From Euphorbia lathyris (Eukaryota > Streptophyta > Magnoliopsida > Malpighiales > Euphorbiaceae), in assembly GCF_963576675.1 (NCBI RefSeq), contig NC_088913.1, positions 90,767,001 to 90,831,000 on the forward strand: a stretch of 64,000 nt of DNA, given 5' to 3'. The notes beneath the pieces were generated by a model that was not told where the DNA came from, made no database searches, and worked only from the letters and a program-made list of their open reading frames with translations. Shown here in pieces: positions 21,801-31,559 of the stretch. The position numbers were made by a program, and so were the translations under genes. Position 1 is the stretch's first letter; each line of letters begins with the position of its first letter.

Positions 21801-22556
21801 TTTCAAAGTGACCTCCAGCATGGTGTTAAAGCTATACTGAGCGATGAATGACTTTGCTAATTCCTTCCAATCCTTCTTTGTCACCATTGGTAACGCATGA
21901 AACCATGTGAGGGCAGCCCCCTCTAAGTAGGTGTTAAACAGCCCTAGGACCTGATCCTCCGTCAGGATCGTGTGCTTCATCACCGCAACATACTGATTCA
22001 TGTGAGCGGTGGGATCTCCCGTTCCATCGAACTTTTTCATGTCAGGGAGCCGAAATTTCAAAGGCAAAGCTGTTGCCGACAAACAATTCTTCAAGTTATA
22101 GAAACCCTGACTTCCGGAGCTTCCTCCGCGCAAGTCCTGCACTTCCTGTGTGATGTGTTGCTTCCACTCCTCTTCCTTAGCTTTCTCTTTCTCTAACTGT
22201 TTTCGGATATAATCCTGATAATCCTCCTCATTCCCAAAGCGAGGGCCATCGTTCACCTCATTCTCAGCACGCTTACTACCACTCTTGTTGTCCTTCAGTG
22301 CTAACTCAGCTAGCTGGGCTAAGATTGCGGCCAGCTGATCATTGATATTGTTCATAGAATTTTCCAATTCAGCCACTTTCTCATCGGTCGCAGACATATT
22401 GACGGAAGACTGAGTATACCCGGATGAAGATGATTCAGAAGCCACAACTACTGATTCGGAACTATCTACTCGTAGCTGATCAAACTGTCTGACAAGCCGA
22501 TTACTCTCGCGAAACCACAACCGCTTAATGATGACGTCTGCGCGAACGGTATCCAT
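18858..22556 (-). CDS. Gag-protease polyprotein with four gag-core-like modules
   Basis: The open frame has 1232 codons and starts at ATG 22556. An N-terminal coiled coil (about residues 58-145) precedes a gag core at about 168-345 (FDGTGDPTAHMNQY, then GAALTWFHALP). A Tat-type zinc-binding motif of the CxFHxxxGHxxExC form lies at about 408-423. Three further segments then repeat the gag-core signature: about 533-612 (NPEVHLREY, GEPLGWFYSLP), about 629-700 (DPMEHLHFY, GEPLMWYMSLP) and about 719-870 (DPIEHARLF, GEALLWHQGL, plus a full second half). An aspartic protease follows (VDDGSAINV about 1045, LLGRPWF about 1117), then a G-patch-like segment near 1190-1225. The three extra modules are beyond what I know for Tat gag. 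Gag builds the particle and the protease cuts the polyprotein. Confidence 0.93.
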   Translation of the reverse strand: MDTVRADVIIKRLWFRESNRLVRQFDQLRVDSSESVVVASESSSSGYTQSSVNMSATDEKVAELENSMNNINDQLAAILAQLAELALKDNKSGSKRAENEVNDGPRFGNEEDYQDYIRKQLEKEKAKEEEWKQHITQEVQDLRGGSSGSQGFYNLKNCLSATALPLKFRLPDMKKFDGTGDPTAHMNQYVAVMKHTILTEDQVLGLFNTYLEGAALTWFHALPMVTKKDWKELAKSFIAQYSFNTMLEVTLKELESTKQQAGESFSDFVKRWRAKAAVMKQKPLEQDQIRMVVGNTLPYIKNELRYMPFTDFNQMYSCALTVEGDGEPKKAYTKWTKSGYSAGGPSVSTESAAVKVVDLNAIEKRRFAKFDQTYAKVFERLQKKGLLKALTPYNKAQPTPQIHARGYCEFHSSYGHTIENCERLKHEIQDLIEEKKIADPSSVNPSTRRNPLPNHRVSMIGFGLKESVVMKSFEENEEELLDSEEKSNVGNGIYVSFLGKEQEDELMDEGLDGGAPYDEDSAEETGEGSSRTIVPELGLFSGGGNPEVHLREYMRDMFVESFGVDEIAQWFHHSLIGEPLGWFYSLPDPCKHDWDRLSDLFLEKYQRAEDRTAERFAMQIGPIKRPLPGVSKYNGNKDPMEHLHFYLSAMAPLGFKEEEITSLFCNSLMGEPLMWYMSLPMYVKPDWAAMTKRFIKEYTVWMLTEQTPDSPSYQTPDAVLVMPRYGGYQDPIEHARLFRNHMYDAGFPQGELHEHFPETLMGEALLWHQGLSEKEMGHWVPLRSAFVARYEMYIPWTGSLDDLDRIRQFPEEPFVDYARRWRHRYEQCNETMSDKVQLMCIQRGAIPLAARRMSRVSLRDYDELIGWALYGSADPFYLNPNVPHVMDLMVVDIWESSSDEEDTNQRIPINIWDESDDEPKITVMTRSGRVAEGKAPMIETEIGERSAPKPDDQVLEQLKKTQAKSTVWEVLCHYKYHRENLMKELQNLVISTDTEPAALVGAIMVRKKTEITFTDEDLPEEGKAHNKPLYIRAEINGNKTSCVMVDDGSAINVCPLKLLSKLGVERGDLTASETVIRAYDDSRKHIEGVFKAKLKVGPHEEETEFIVLGIPVTFVVLLGRPWFHKLGGVPSTLHQMIKFPFGEEIVTIRAEKLSSVAALGIEPQLFSGFQVFGIYESSMTTDVVKMMKGGFIPGMGLGAHHQGLPEFPDFKSQKTRRGLGYEQGGPSNASGE

Positions 22557-23694
22557 TAGTATGTATGCATGATTTTATATGCATGATTCGTGGTGTGTGC
22601 GTTTATTTATTTACGATTATAAGATAAGAAGAACAAACGTTAGTTCTATTTACACGTATCACAACATCTCTCTTCCACCCTTATTCCTCCACACACTCGT
22701 CGGTCTAGGTCTCTTTCCTAGGATTTTGGTTTTTGGCTCACATTGCGGTCCAGGGGACGCGTGACGCCGTCGATTATTGCGGAAAAGTAAATCACCCATC
22801 AGACAATACAGTTCGTTTTTGACGTATCCACGTTCAGTGACTAAGAAATCGACCAAGTCGGATTGTCCTTTCGGAATAACTCGTCTTTCGTCCTTTCGTG
22901 AGACGCATTAGTTCGGGTTTTGATTCCCTTTGAGCGCATCTCAGTTTTTAGACGTGGTACGAGTTATTCTTCTAGTCCAATCGTTCGTTATTGTCAATGA
23001 CTCGTTCCCTTTTTATTCACGTGGATTCGTGTCTCGATTTTTGGATTACAACGGGATCTTTTTGGATCTATCGAGAGACGTAACCATGCGTTTATTTAGT
23101 GATGGAATCAACTTTGGATTTTATTTTAGGGAACAGACTCATCGCGTAACGTGTTTGTTCTTAGCGTCGAGGATTCGTTTGCTCATTTTGCTACACGAAA
23201 AGACGGCGAGTCTTATTTGAGCGCATGGTAATCTTTCGGCTAACAACAATCTCTTATTCTTTCCGATCTACGGGATATATCACCTTAGTGTGGTTATAGA
23301 AAGTCAACGTTTCGTTGAATCGCATATTTATTCGAGGCGAGGATATCACCGTTCTCTTTCCTTTAGGCGCGAATTAAGCAAACACGTATATCGGGCCATA
23401 TTTCTTGCAGTTTTGGTAACGGTTGAAATGATCGAGTCGTTAGTCAAAACCCGCAGTCTCGTCCATATGGCGCAATTATATGGTTTGGCTTAATTCGGCT
23501 TCAAAGTTTTAAACGGGGTATATACTTGTTCGAGACATGTATTCAATGGCATTGGTTTATTTTCTTTAACTACTCTCGGGATTGAAATATATCGTAGACT
23601 CGGAATGATTTTGGCCGTTTAGTTTTTTTCTTTTCTTTTATTCTCTTAGTCACCTTTGCGGACACATCCATTTCTCTTAAGAACAACACGAGGC
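22557..23694 (-). other. Leader of the Tat-like element, gag-proximal part
   Basis: Untranslated leader between primer site and gag, split by the solo LTR at 23700. No protein family is recognisable, and the short frames here lack any motif. Ogre elements often carry an extra ORF in this place, but I see no intact one here. Confidence 0.6.
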
Positions 23695-23699
23695 GTAAC

Positions 23700-25234
23700 T
23701 GTTGAGCGATTTCCGCAAGTGCACGGTTTCGCTTGTAGTAATAAAAATATCGATCCCACAGAGAACGCTTTTTAACGAAAACTTATATTAATTTAGTTTA
23801 AATACGACTTAAGGTTTATTAAATAGATAACCGTTATTTAAAATTGGATTTGGTTTTGAAATTGCTAGAAATAGAATTAGATTAGAGTATTTAGATGTTA
23901 GAAATTATTTATGATTTAAAAGTTAATTTGCAAGACAGGAACGTTTAGAACTTTTAGAAAAACAAATAAATGTATTCATTTGCATTGAGCAAAGAAAACA
24001 ACTTTAAACTTTGTATTAATTATAATGATGAAATAAATGACGGAACCTCTAATTAATTGGCTTCGAACGCGACAAAACCCTTTCGGGATAGTTGCCCTTA
24101 ATCAAATTAAAACTCTTTCGAGATGATAATTTGCCTAAGTGTTCAACAAAGTTTCCTTGTAATGATTTTGAATTTAACTACGTATTAATGAAAACACCAG
24201 CCTCACTTATATTGGATTGGTTACCATAAGTGCTGCATAACGATTTGTCGAATAGAACGGACTTTATTAGATGAAAAATAAATTGATACAAGTTTACAGA
24301 GTGAAATCGCATGGACCCTTCGAGGGCGTGCAAGTGAACGGATGATCAGTCCCTTCCTTGGGTTTCCTTAGAGGTTGTCAGGCTCAGGGGCGGATCCTTT
24401 TACTAATTCTTCTCGCTGTAACTTCGTAATAGGGATTCGATCGGCCACTACCAAAATGCAAAACTAAACTGGAACGATGTCTAAACGCTAATAAACTTGT
24501 TATTATTGAGTAAACAATGTGTGTACAACATATTGCTTTGAACAGAAATAAAATCTAAACTCTGACTCTTTTCTGAGTCAGAGTTTCTACATAAACTCTG
24601 CACTAATCTCTCTCTATCAATATTACATTACATAACGTGTATTACATGTTACATAACATAACATAACATTACAACAACTTTCTCTCCTTATCAACTCTTT
24701 ATTTATAGATGTTGAAGGGTTGTGACTGAAGTGATGTGTCCTTTGTGAAGAGTCGTGTCCGTTGTGAAAGGACGTCTTTATCCACTTGAATGAACGCGTT
24801 TCTTGGATTTTAACATGTGTTCATTGATCTTGGCAGAATTTCTGCACTTGCCGAGAATGGGGATCCTCGGCCGTGAATGGGGGAGCATCAAGTTGAGATT
24901 TGGACGAAGGGAGGAAGTAGCTGAAGGACGCGTGTCGCGGCCACGGGTGGGGGATTCGCTGTCGCGGCATGCTGTGTTTTTCACTCCTTTGCTCTCGTTC
25001 GTGTCCTTGACTTGGCGCTTTTGATTTACGTCGTCTTTGACTCCTTTTGTAGGGTTTTTCTTCTGTTTTTGATCCTTTTTCGTTCCTATTTGGATTTTAC
25101 CAAATATTTAGGTACCTTGCAAGAAAGAAAGATATTTGAGAGTAAAAGTAATCTAAACAGATATAAATAACACAAATTCGTAATAAAAATGATGTAAATA
25201 TTAATGATATTTTAGGTATATTTTGGGCTTAACA
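23700..25234 (-). repeat. Solo LTR of family A inside the Tat-like leader
   Basis: The 1535-bp copy is nearly identical to the LTR at 1088-2581 (TGTTGAGCG...GGGCTTAACA) and is flanked by an exact 5-bp duplication, gtaac, at 23695-23699 and 25235-25239. No internal region remains, so the element was reduced by recombination between its two LTRs. It is younger than the Tat-like element it sits in. A TATA-like CTATAAATA lies on the minus strand near 24700. Confidence 0.95.
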
Positions 25235-25239
25235 GTAAC

Positions 25240-26018
25240 GTAAAAAAGCTCGTCTTTTATTCGGAAGGGACGGGCTACTTATGCGAAACTTTTCACGTTA
25301 CGACAGGGTCATTCAAGACAGAAATGTTCTTCATTTTCGTTTCGTCATGATCTCGTTTTATCCTAACTTATTTAAAGAATATGAATAACGGCTACTGTTA
25401 ATATAGTCTTTTGTATCGAGATGTAACTATCCTTAACACCGAACCGATTCATACTAATACGTGCTTACATCATAACACATTCCCTGAACATGTGCCTTTG
25501 TCGGGACACCGAAAGGGACAAGGCGGGTCGCACATGTTCATTCATATGAGATGACTAAATCGTCTTTAGTTCAAATTGTTTCGATGTTTTAGGGTAATTA
25601 GTATGTCGATTCACGAGTATATATTAACACATCGTCTCATTTTCTTTACCTACTTTAGGATTAGACACGTATCGTGGCGGTTTGAAAACACGAATTGATT
25701 CATTTATCACCTCAAAAATAGTAACGGGTGATCCTATGGAAACTTCTAAGGCTACTATATGCTGACACGGCTGACCGCGGGACCTCACAGGACCGCACAA
25801 ATTCGCCCCTAACGAATGGATGGGGACCCTTTGGCGCCTTACTGTAAGGGGGAACTTACACTAGCCTCTTTCGAGCGACGAATGGACTCTCGCTAGAGGT
25901 TTCGCGGAAATTACCCAAAGGGTTTGCAATAATGCACATGAATGCATATGAAAAGAAGTAAAACGATCCGTCCCCGTTAAGGGCTTAATACACGCCTTCC
26001 GGAATCAAATTTCTCGCT
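25240..26018 (-). other. Leader of the Tat-like element, LTR-proximal part
   Basis: Untranslated leader next to the primer site. No ORF or known motif is visible. A short inverted word pair (gaacatgtgc near 25487 and gcacatgttc near 25531) flanks a G/C-rich stretch and could form a stem. The role is unknown. Confidence 0.5.
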
Positions 26019-26036
26019 TCCCCAGCAGAGTCGCCA
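26019..26036 (-). other. Primer binding site, tRNA-Arg
   Basis: The plus strand reads tccccagcagagtcgcca, which matches the 3' end of plant tRNA-Arg(ACG) plus CCA with one mismatch. It lies two bases inside the LTR edge at 26039. A tRNA-Arg primer is a trait of Ogre-type elements and fixes the minus-strand orientation. Confidence 0.85.
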
Positions 26037-28365
26037 TTTGTTAGACGAGGTGCCGCGGCCTAATCTCCCGGGCGGACCGGGGGGTGGACAACCTCATGGC
26101 GACGTAAGCGGTGATTGGCGCCGAAAGCAACCAATCGTGGAATCAAGCTGCTCGGCAGGACCGGAGCTCGGAGATATGGAAGAGTCGCCACCCACGAATG
26201 GGAAAATGAACACCGATCCCTTGCGGGAGACCGGTATGGGTTCGGGAAACTTAGGTACGAGCCGAGAAGGCTAGCTCCTTTCCAGAGAAAGGCTACTAGG
26301 CACCCCGACATCGTCCGGTTATGAACCACCGGCCTCCTACTCAGCATGTTAGGCGATAACGGGCTAATCGTATACTTCTTTAAGTTTAAAATTCATTTGA
26401 AACCTTTTCTTTCTCTTTTTAGAAACCGTTTTGAGCATATATTATTGAAAAGCCACATTGGTAAAGAATCACCCATTTATATTATACATACACAGAGAAG
26501 GGGGGGAAGAAAGAAGTGGTTTACGACTTTATTTAAATGTCATGTTGTGTGTTTACTCTATACCAACTTATTTCCCCAAAACGAGTTTATTTACATGGTT
26601 CGCACCTTAATCGCCGTTGGAACGATTTAGGTGCGTTTTAAAACCCCGTTTGATGAAGTTCATCCGAATCGCCGTTGGAACGACTCGAGTGTTTGAAAAC
26701 ATTAGGATAAAAACCTTTTAATAGGAAAACATGATTAAACATTCAAGTCAATTTTATTTTGTACAAACCCTTTAAGAAAATGATTCAAAAACTCTATTAC
26801 TCACAAAGAAAACGATTTTAATTACAATGTTCGCTTAATCCGCCTTTGGAACGGAGTAAGGTTTTAAAACGTGATGTTTTGGAACCAATTTTGAAATATT
26901 AACAAAAATAACTCCATTTATTTACATTAGGAACCTCTAAAAATTCATTAGTTTAAATGATTAAGTTGAAAAACTCTCTTTTTGTGATTTATTTTCCCCT
27001 TTTATTTAATGGACTTTTCACCTATTATAATTACAATAATAAACCCACTTAAACCAAGATTCACACTCAAATAAAGCCCATTTGAAACATGAACCCATAA
27101 ATGGTCCAAAAGAATAAAGAAAGTATTTTAAGCATATATATATACATCCAAATCAAAAGAGAATATGAAAATAAGAGTTAATAAAAAAGAAACTATACAT
27201 ATATGAAAATACTAGGTACAATATATTTATACTTTAAAAGAGGTGAAAATAGTAAATAAACTTCATAAATAAGAAAATAACATTTATCCAAAATAATTTC
27301 ATTTAATAAAATAACCCAAACGTCCCAAAACTACATATATACATAACTATTATAGTTTTAAATATCAAAAATAACATATACTAATATCTATTAATTCTTC
27401 TAAAATACCCAAGTAAATAACCTTCAAAATAAAATCTAATATAACTCAAATGAATAAAAAGAATATATATATACATATACTTATATTTAAAATTGAATAC
27501 AAAATGATACGTAAACATCCTAAATAATTATATAGACTAAATATCTAAAATAGTTTGAAAAACATATATTACATAATTATATCTATATATATAAGGGTTA
27601 AAAGCATAAAAGTTAAGAAAAAGGGACTGAAATGGTATTTTTTACGTTTTGGCAGAAGACGGAAAATCCGTCGGTAAACAGCAATTACTGACAGAAATGG
27701 CAAATTACAACAGCACTCCAATTATTTTCAGATTTATTCAAAAGCTTTAAATTAAATCTAATTCAACCGCTTTGGATTTCCGAACTACCAAAAATGGATC
27801 ATAGTCAATAACGGAAGTTCCTAAAACGATGTTTTTTATTTTAAAACATTATTTGGAAATTTCTTTTAGATTAAAAAAAAACTTATAATCTCAACGTTTT
27901 TCGATACCCGAACTACCTTTTTATCGGATCATGGTTCGTATTGGGACATCAAAACGAGGTTTTTTATTTTAAAACAAAACCGAATTTTATTCAACACGAA
28001 ACGAAAATTAAATAAATACGCTAATTAAATAAAACGTGACAAAATAAATGAATAACTAAATAAATAAAAACTATAGCATAAAAATAAATAGAAGGAGAAG
28101 ATAAATAAAATAAAATAAAAGAGTCTAGTCCTCGGATAATACCTTAAATTCGGTATCTGATAGTCGAAGCCGATTGATTCCACGAGTTGCGATCTCCCGT
28201 TTTTTTTTATATTTTTTAGTAAAAATTTAACTTTAGGAACTTTGGAATTTTTGAGAAAAAAATATTTTTCTCAAAAAAAATTTCACTTTCTCTCTCTAAA
28301 AATGTTTAGAGTGAGAAAGGCTCCAAAGAAAATCCCCACCACTTCATTGGGATCCGTGCCCCTTT

Positions 28366-28375
28366 TATAGGGAAA
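28366..28375 (-). promoter_or_regulatory. TATA box of the 5' LTR
   Basis: The minus strand reads CCCTATAAAAGGGGC in a GC-rich setting. It is identical in the 3' LTR near 9836-9842. It is the only strong TATA motif in the GC-rich part of the LTR, with the palindromic cluster just upstream. Confidence 0.65.
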
Positions 28376-28416
28376 CGGGTCCCGGAAGCTTTGGGCGATG
28401 CCCGAGCAAAATCGGG

Positions 28417-28640
28417 CGTCGCCCAAAGCTGTTGGGCGGCCGCCCAAGGCTTGTTGGGCGGCCGCCCAACAACCAACAATTGTTGGGCGGTCGCCCAACA
28501 GCGTTGGGCGAGCGCCTAAAGCGAGGTTGGGCGCGTGCGCCCAACTGCCGTTGGGCGTCCGCCCGACGCGATTGGGCGCTCGCGCCCGCCTACCGTTGGG
28601 CTTCCGCCCGACGCGGTCGGGCGCTTGCTCAACGGCCGCC
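28417..28640. repeat. Expanded GC-rich palindromic cluster in the 5' LTR
   Basis: At least seven copies of a ttgggcggncgcccaa-type palindrome follow one another with variants such as gttgggcgtccgcccgacgc. The 3' LTR has only about three. The copy-number change explains nearly all of the 134-bp length difference between the two LTRs. Confidence 0.85.
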
Positions 28641-29104
28641 GGGGCGCGTCCCACGTCGTCGGGCGTGCACGCCCCGCGGCAGCCGAGCTCGCGCTCCGCG
28701 TCGTCGGACGTTCACGCGTCGTGACCGCCGAACGCGTGTTCCGCGCTGCCGGGCGCACCCGCCTCGTGGCTGACGAGCGCACGTCCCGTGCTGCCAAGCT
28801 CGTGTCTTGCTCGGACACCGAGCGCGTACCATTCATGGTTGGATGCGTGCGTCCGACAGACGTCGAGTGCGCGCTTTGCGTCGTCGAGCGGGCGTCCGAC
28901 TGTCATCGAACGCGCGCTGGCCGCCGCTAAGCACTCGCACCGTGCCGTTAAGCATTCGCGGGCTATCCGATCGACAACAGCGACCGACCGTAACTTATTT
29001 ATTTATTATTTTTTCTCTTTTTTTTTTTGAAACTTTCAGAATCAATCGTTTCAACCGTCTTGTTTCCAGGTTTTCGTCACAGGTCCTCCGACTCGGTGTC
29101 TACA

Positions 29105-29870
29105 GCGCGCTTTGGCCAGGCTGGAAAATGTGCCAAGGGAAGCTCAACACCATAGAGTGATGTCAAAAATGGTCCTGCTGGCGGAAGTCATGACGGAGCT
29201 TGGTGTGGTAAGTTCGCGATAGGCTCTTCCTAGTTCTTTCCGTCGATATATCCATTGTTTCTTTTGAGTCTGGTTTCATTGTGCAGGCCTTGATGGACTC
29301 CGATCGGATTTTTGGCTTATGTGGCGACGAGGAGGAGACAATTGAATCCTTGCGATGAGGACTCAAAACTGTAATGGCTGACTTAGAGAAATCTAATAAG
29401 CAGCTCACTGCAATGAAAGAGGTATTTGAGGCGCAGCGCGCCAAGATCAAGAAACTCCAATTGCAGTTAAGCTTGGCAGAGGGGCGATGCGCTAAATTGT
29501 AGAAAATTTTAACTTCGGCTCATGATGACCTCCGACGTCGTGAGCTGATTATGAAGATAGCCATTCAGTGGGTTCATCATGTGAAAGGCGTCCTTGTGGA
29601 TAAGAAGCTCTTGGTGGACGCGGCGCCCGAAGAGAAGACGTCCTTGATCACAGAGAAAGCCAAACTGGAGAGGGAACTCAAGGTTGCCCATAAGGAAGTT
29701 ACCGACATCCGTGCCTTCATAGCGCAACGCGAGGATACACTTGTAAAAATGGACCGAATTATGGTGCTGAGCATTGTGCACGCTGCTGGTTTCACTGTGC
29801 CTATCGAGTTGGTTTTTGCTCCCAAGGTATATGACAAGGCCGAGCAGAAAAAGGCAGTCGAATAGTGCCA
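29105..29870 (+). pseudogene. PF04195-like cargo gene, 3' part (coiled coil)
   Basis: Coding resumes directly after the 5-bp target duplication. A first segment to 29207 ends at a good donor (GTG|GTAAGT). A 79-bp intron ends in TGTGCAG at 29286, and the next exon runs to a stop at 29863-29865. The product is a long charged coiled coil ending near VYDKAEQKKAVE, as expected for the C-terminal half of PF04195-family proteins. Stops at about 29356 and 29500 in the frame confirm decay. Its 5' half is at 4018-5859. An intact splice pair in a decayed gene suggests it was once expressed as a normal intron-containing gene. Confidence 0.65.
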
Positions 29871-30053
29871 GTAGTTGAAGAAGAAATAGTTAGGGGCTCG
29901 TAGAGTAGGTAGCTAGTTTTTGTAATGATATGCCCATACACCATATCTCTGCTTTATGATTTTGTAACTTTTTAGTCCACCTAATGATAATTGTCTTTTT
30001 TTTGAAAAGATTACTACTTTTTAGATCTGTCTTTCAAGTCTTTTTCCCATTGT

Positions 30054-30063
30054 GTTATAAATA
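30054..30063 (+). promoter_or_regulatory. TATA-like motif before the second cargo pseudogene
   Basis: The sequence ttataaatag lies about 50 bases before the first ATG of the plus-strand pseudogene at 30109. Its distance and orientation fit a core promoter, but there is no other support. Confidence 0.45.
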
Positions 30064-30108
30064 GGTCTCGTTTTTTCTTTCCAAATTTGCAAATTGCGGA
30101 GCTCGATA

Positions 30109-30796
30109 TGTCTTTGCGTGATGTTGTCGATTCAGCAAAAGTCTTGTAGGTGCAACAAGCAATCTCTACGATGCCGCATCCTTATGTATACTATCTGCCC
30201 CCTTCCTTTGATCATGCGAGCGTATGGGAAGCTCAGTATGCTTTGCCTGTCTAGATGGAACGGGGAGAAGGATCTCGTGCATGTCGACTAGAAAGTGAGA
30301 GTTCAGCTCCATATACGGGATAAGCGACTGACTCTTGTGAGGTTGTTATCAATGCCTGGTCGGCCACTAGGAGAGACCCACTTACTAACGAGGTCATCGG
30401 GTACTTGGGACCGGATGAGGCAGCTATAGTTGTAGTGAATCCCCATCCTTCATGGATTAGGAGGTTAATTACTGACGAAACTACGCGGGTACTGAATCTG
30501 CCTCCCGAAGTGTCTTTCCACCAAGTAGGTCGATATGCTTCTCCGTCGAGACCCAATCGTCCGACGTATGTGGATCCACTGAGGCTGTGGAGTGTTGTGT
30601 TCCTGGAGTTTTCTCGGTAAGGCCTAATTGGTTCGATACCTGCCGATCTAAGTCATCAAGTTACTCATGTCGGAAAGCATGCCTGTATCAACGGTAAAAT
30701 GGCCATAATACCGATGAGTGCCATTATTGGAGACTAATGCATTAGGCGTTGATGGATGACGAGGCTAGTTATAATCCAGATTGGGTTCCGTTGTAG
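30109..30796 (+). pseudogene. Unrecognised antisense cargo pseudogene
   Basis: A single plus-strand frame can be followed from ATG 30109 for about 170 codons (for example MSLRDVVDSAKVL, YVYYLPPSFDHASVWEAQYA, later LNLPPEVSFHQVGRYASP). It is interrupted by TAG, TAG and TAA codons, then fades with a probable frameshift toward DDEASYNPDWVPL near 30760. I do not recognise the family. It lies between the PF04195-like gene and the 92-bp repeats, on the strand opposite to the degenerate pol relics, so I infer it is a second antisense cargo gene of the same old Tat-like element. Confidence 0.55.
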
Positions 30797-30989
30797 CAAA
30801 GTCCCTAGTTACTTGAAGTGTTTTGTCTGTTCAAATGTGTTGTGTTGTAATCAAGGTTAATTTCTAACCATATTTGTCAGTACTCGATAGGGTAGCGTAG
30901 TGCCCATCGCGTGGTGTTTGTTCCAATGTTCTAATCAAGTTTGATGTGTTTTTGCTTAAACTGAAATATTCGTGTTGTATGTGATTGGT

Positions 30990-31265
30990 AGATCGACATA
31001 AGAAAAGTTGCTCGGATAGCAAGAACTGGTTCGCTGTTTGGTAGTTGACAATGATATGCGGTCATTGAACTAAATGTCGAGTATGAGATCGAATGATCGA
31101 TGCTCGGATAGTGAGAACTAGTCCGCTGTTTGGTAGTTGACAATGATATGCGATCATTGAACTAAACGTCGAGCATGAGATCGAACGATCGATGCTCGGA
31201 TAGTGAGAACTGGTCTGTTGTTTGGTAGTTGACAATGATATGCGATCATTGAACTAAATTTTGTA
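30990..31265. repeat. 92-bp tandem repeat, three copies
   Basis: Three units sharing gctcggatag-gagaact-gtttggtagttgacaatgatatgcg-tcattgaactaa recur at exact 92-bp spacing (for example gtagtt at 31041, 31133 and 31225). The array sits between the cargo genes and the integrase relic of the old element, the same zone in which the younger Tat-like element carries its 39-bp array. Confidence 0.9.
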
Positions 31266-31559
31266 CACGAGATGAAGTATTTGGTTTTTGTATTAGCGTA
31301 GATGCACAAGTACAAATCTCGACCTGTTACATGAATTACTGATAGTATTTACTTATGAGCAGTGATATGGAGCAATGCGTTCAAACGCTCTTCCTCCAAT
31401 TTGTCTTCCGCGTCTTCAAGAGCTTCGTTGTTAAGTTCCTCGGTGAAACTGTCATATCTCGGGGATCATAGTATAACTTCTTCCGGTGCCATGGCCTCTG
31501 CTCCATAGGTGAGGAAAAATAGGGTCTTACCCGTTCCCGAGTGGGGCCTGGTTAGATAT

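Larger units (their letters stand above)
7501..29104 (-). mobile_element. Complete Tat/Ogre-like Ty3/gypsy retrotransposon, 21.6 kb
   Basis: Two about 3-kb LTRs (7501-10432 and 26039-29104) share TGTTAGACG...GTGTCTACA ends. The element is flanked by an exact 5-bp duplication, gcgcg (7496-7500, 29105-29109). A tRNA-Arg primer site lies inside the right LTR, so it reads on the minus strand in the order LTR, leader, gag-protease, RT, two RNase H domains, integrase, antisense cargo gene, tandem array, polypurine tract, LTR. The second (archaeal-type) RNase H, tRNA-Arg primer and long tail after integrase mark the Tat/Ogre lineage. I count about seven substitutions and one indel over the first 600 aligned LTR bases, so insertion was recent. 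It inserted into the PF04195-like pseudogene and was itself hit by a solo LTR at 23700. Confidence 0.95.
26039..29104 (-). repeat. 5' LTR of the Tat-like element
   Basis: This 3066-bp LTR is the partner of 7501-10432. It carries a longer GC-rich palindromic block than the other LTR. On the element strand a TATA box (CTATAAAAGG, about 28366-28375) lies roughly 730 bp from its 5' edge, setting a probable start near 28335. The region downstream is R-U5, rich in short AT motifs. Confidence 0.95.

Noticed and set aside
22579..23493. Short plus-strand frames in the Tat-like leader
   Set aside because: They show no domain and no link to known Ogre ORF1 proteins. Leader sequence is expected here.
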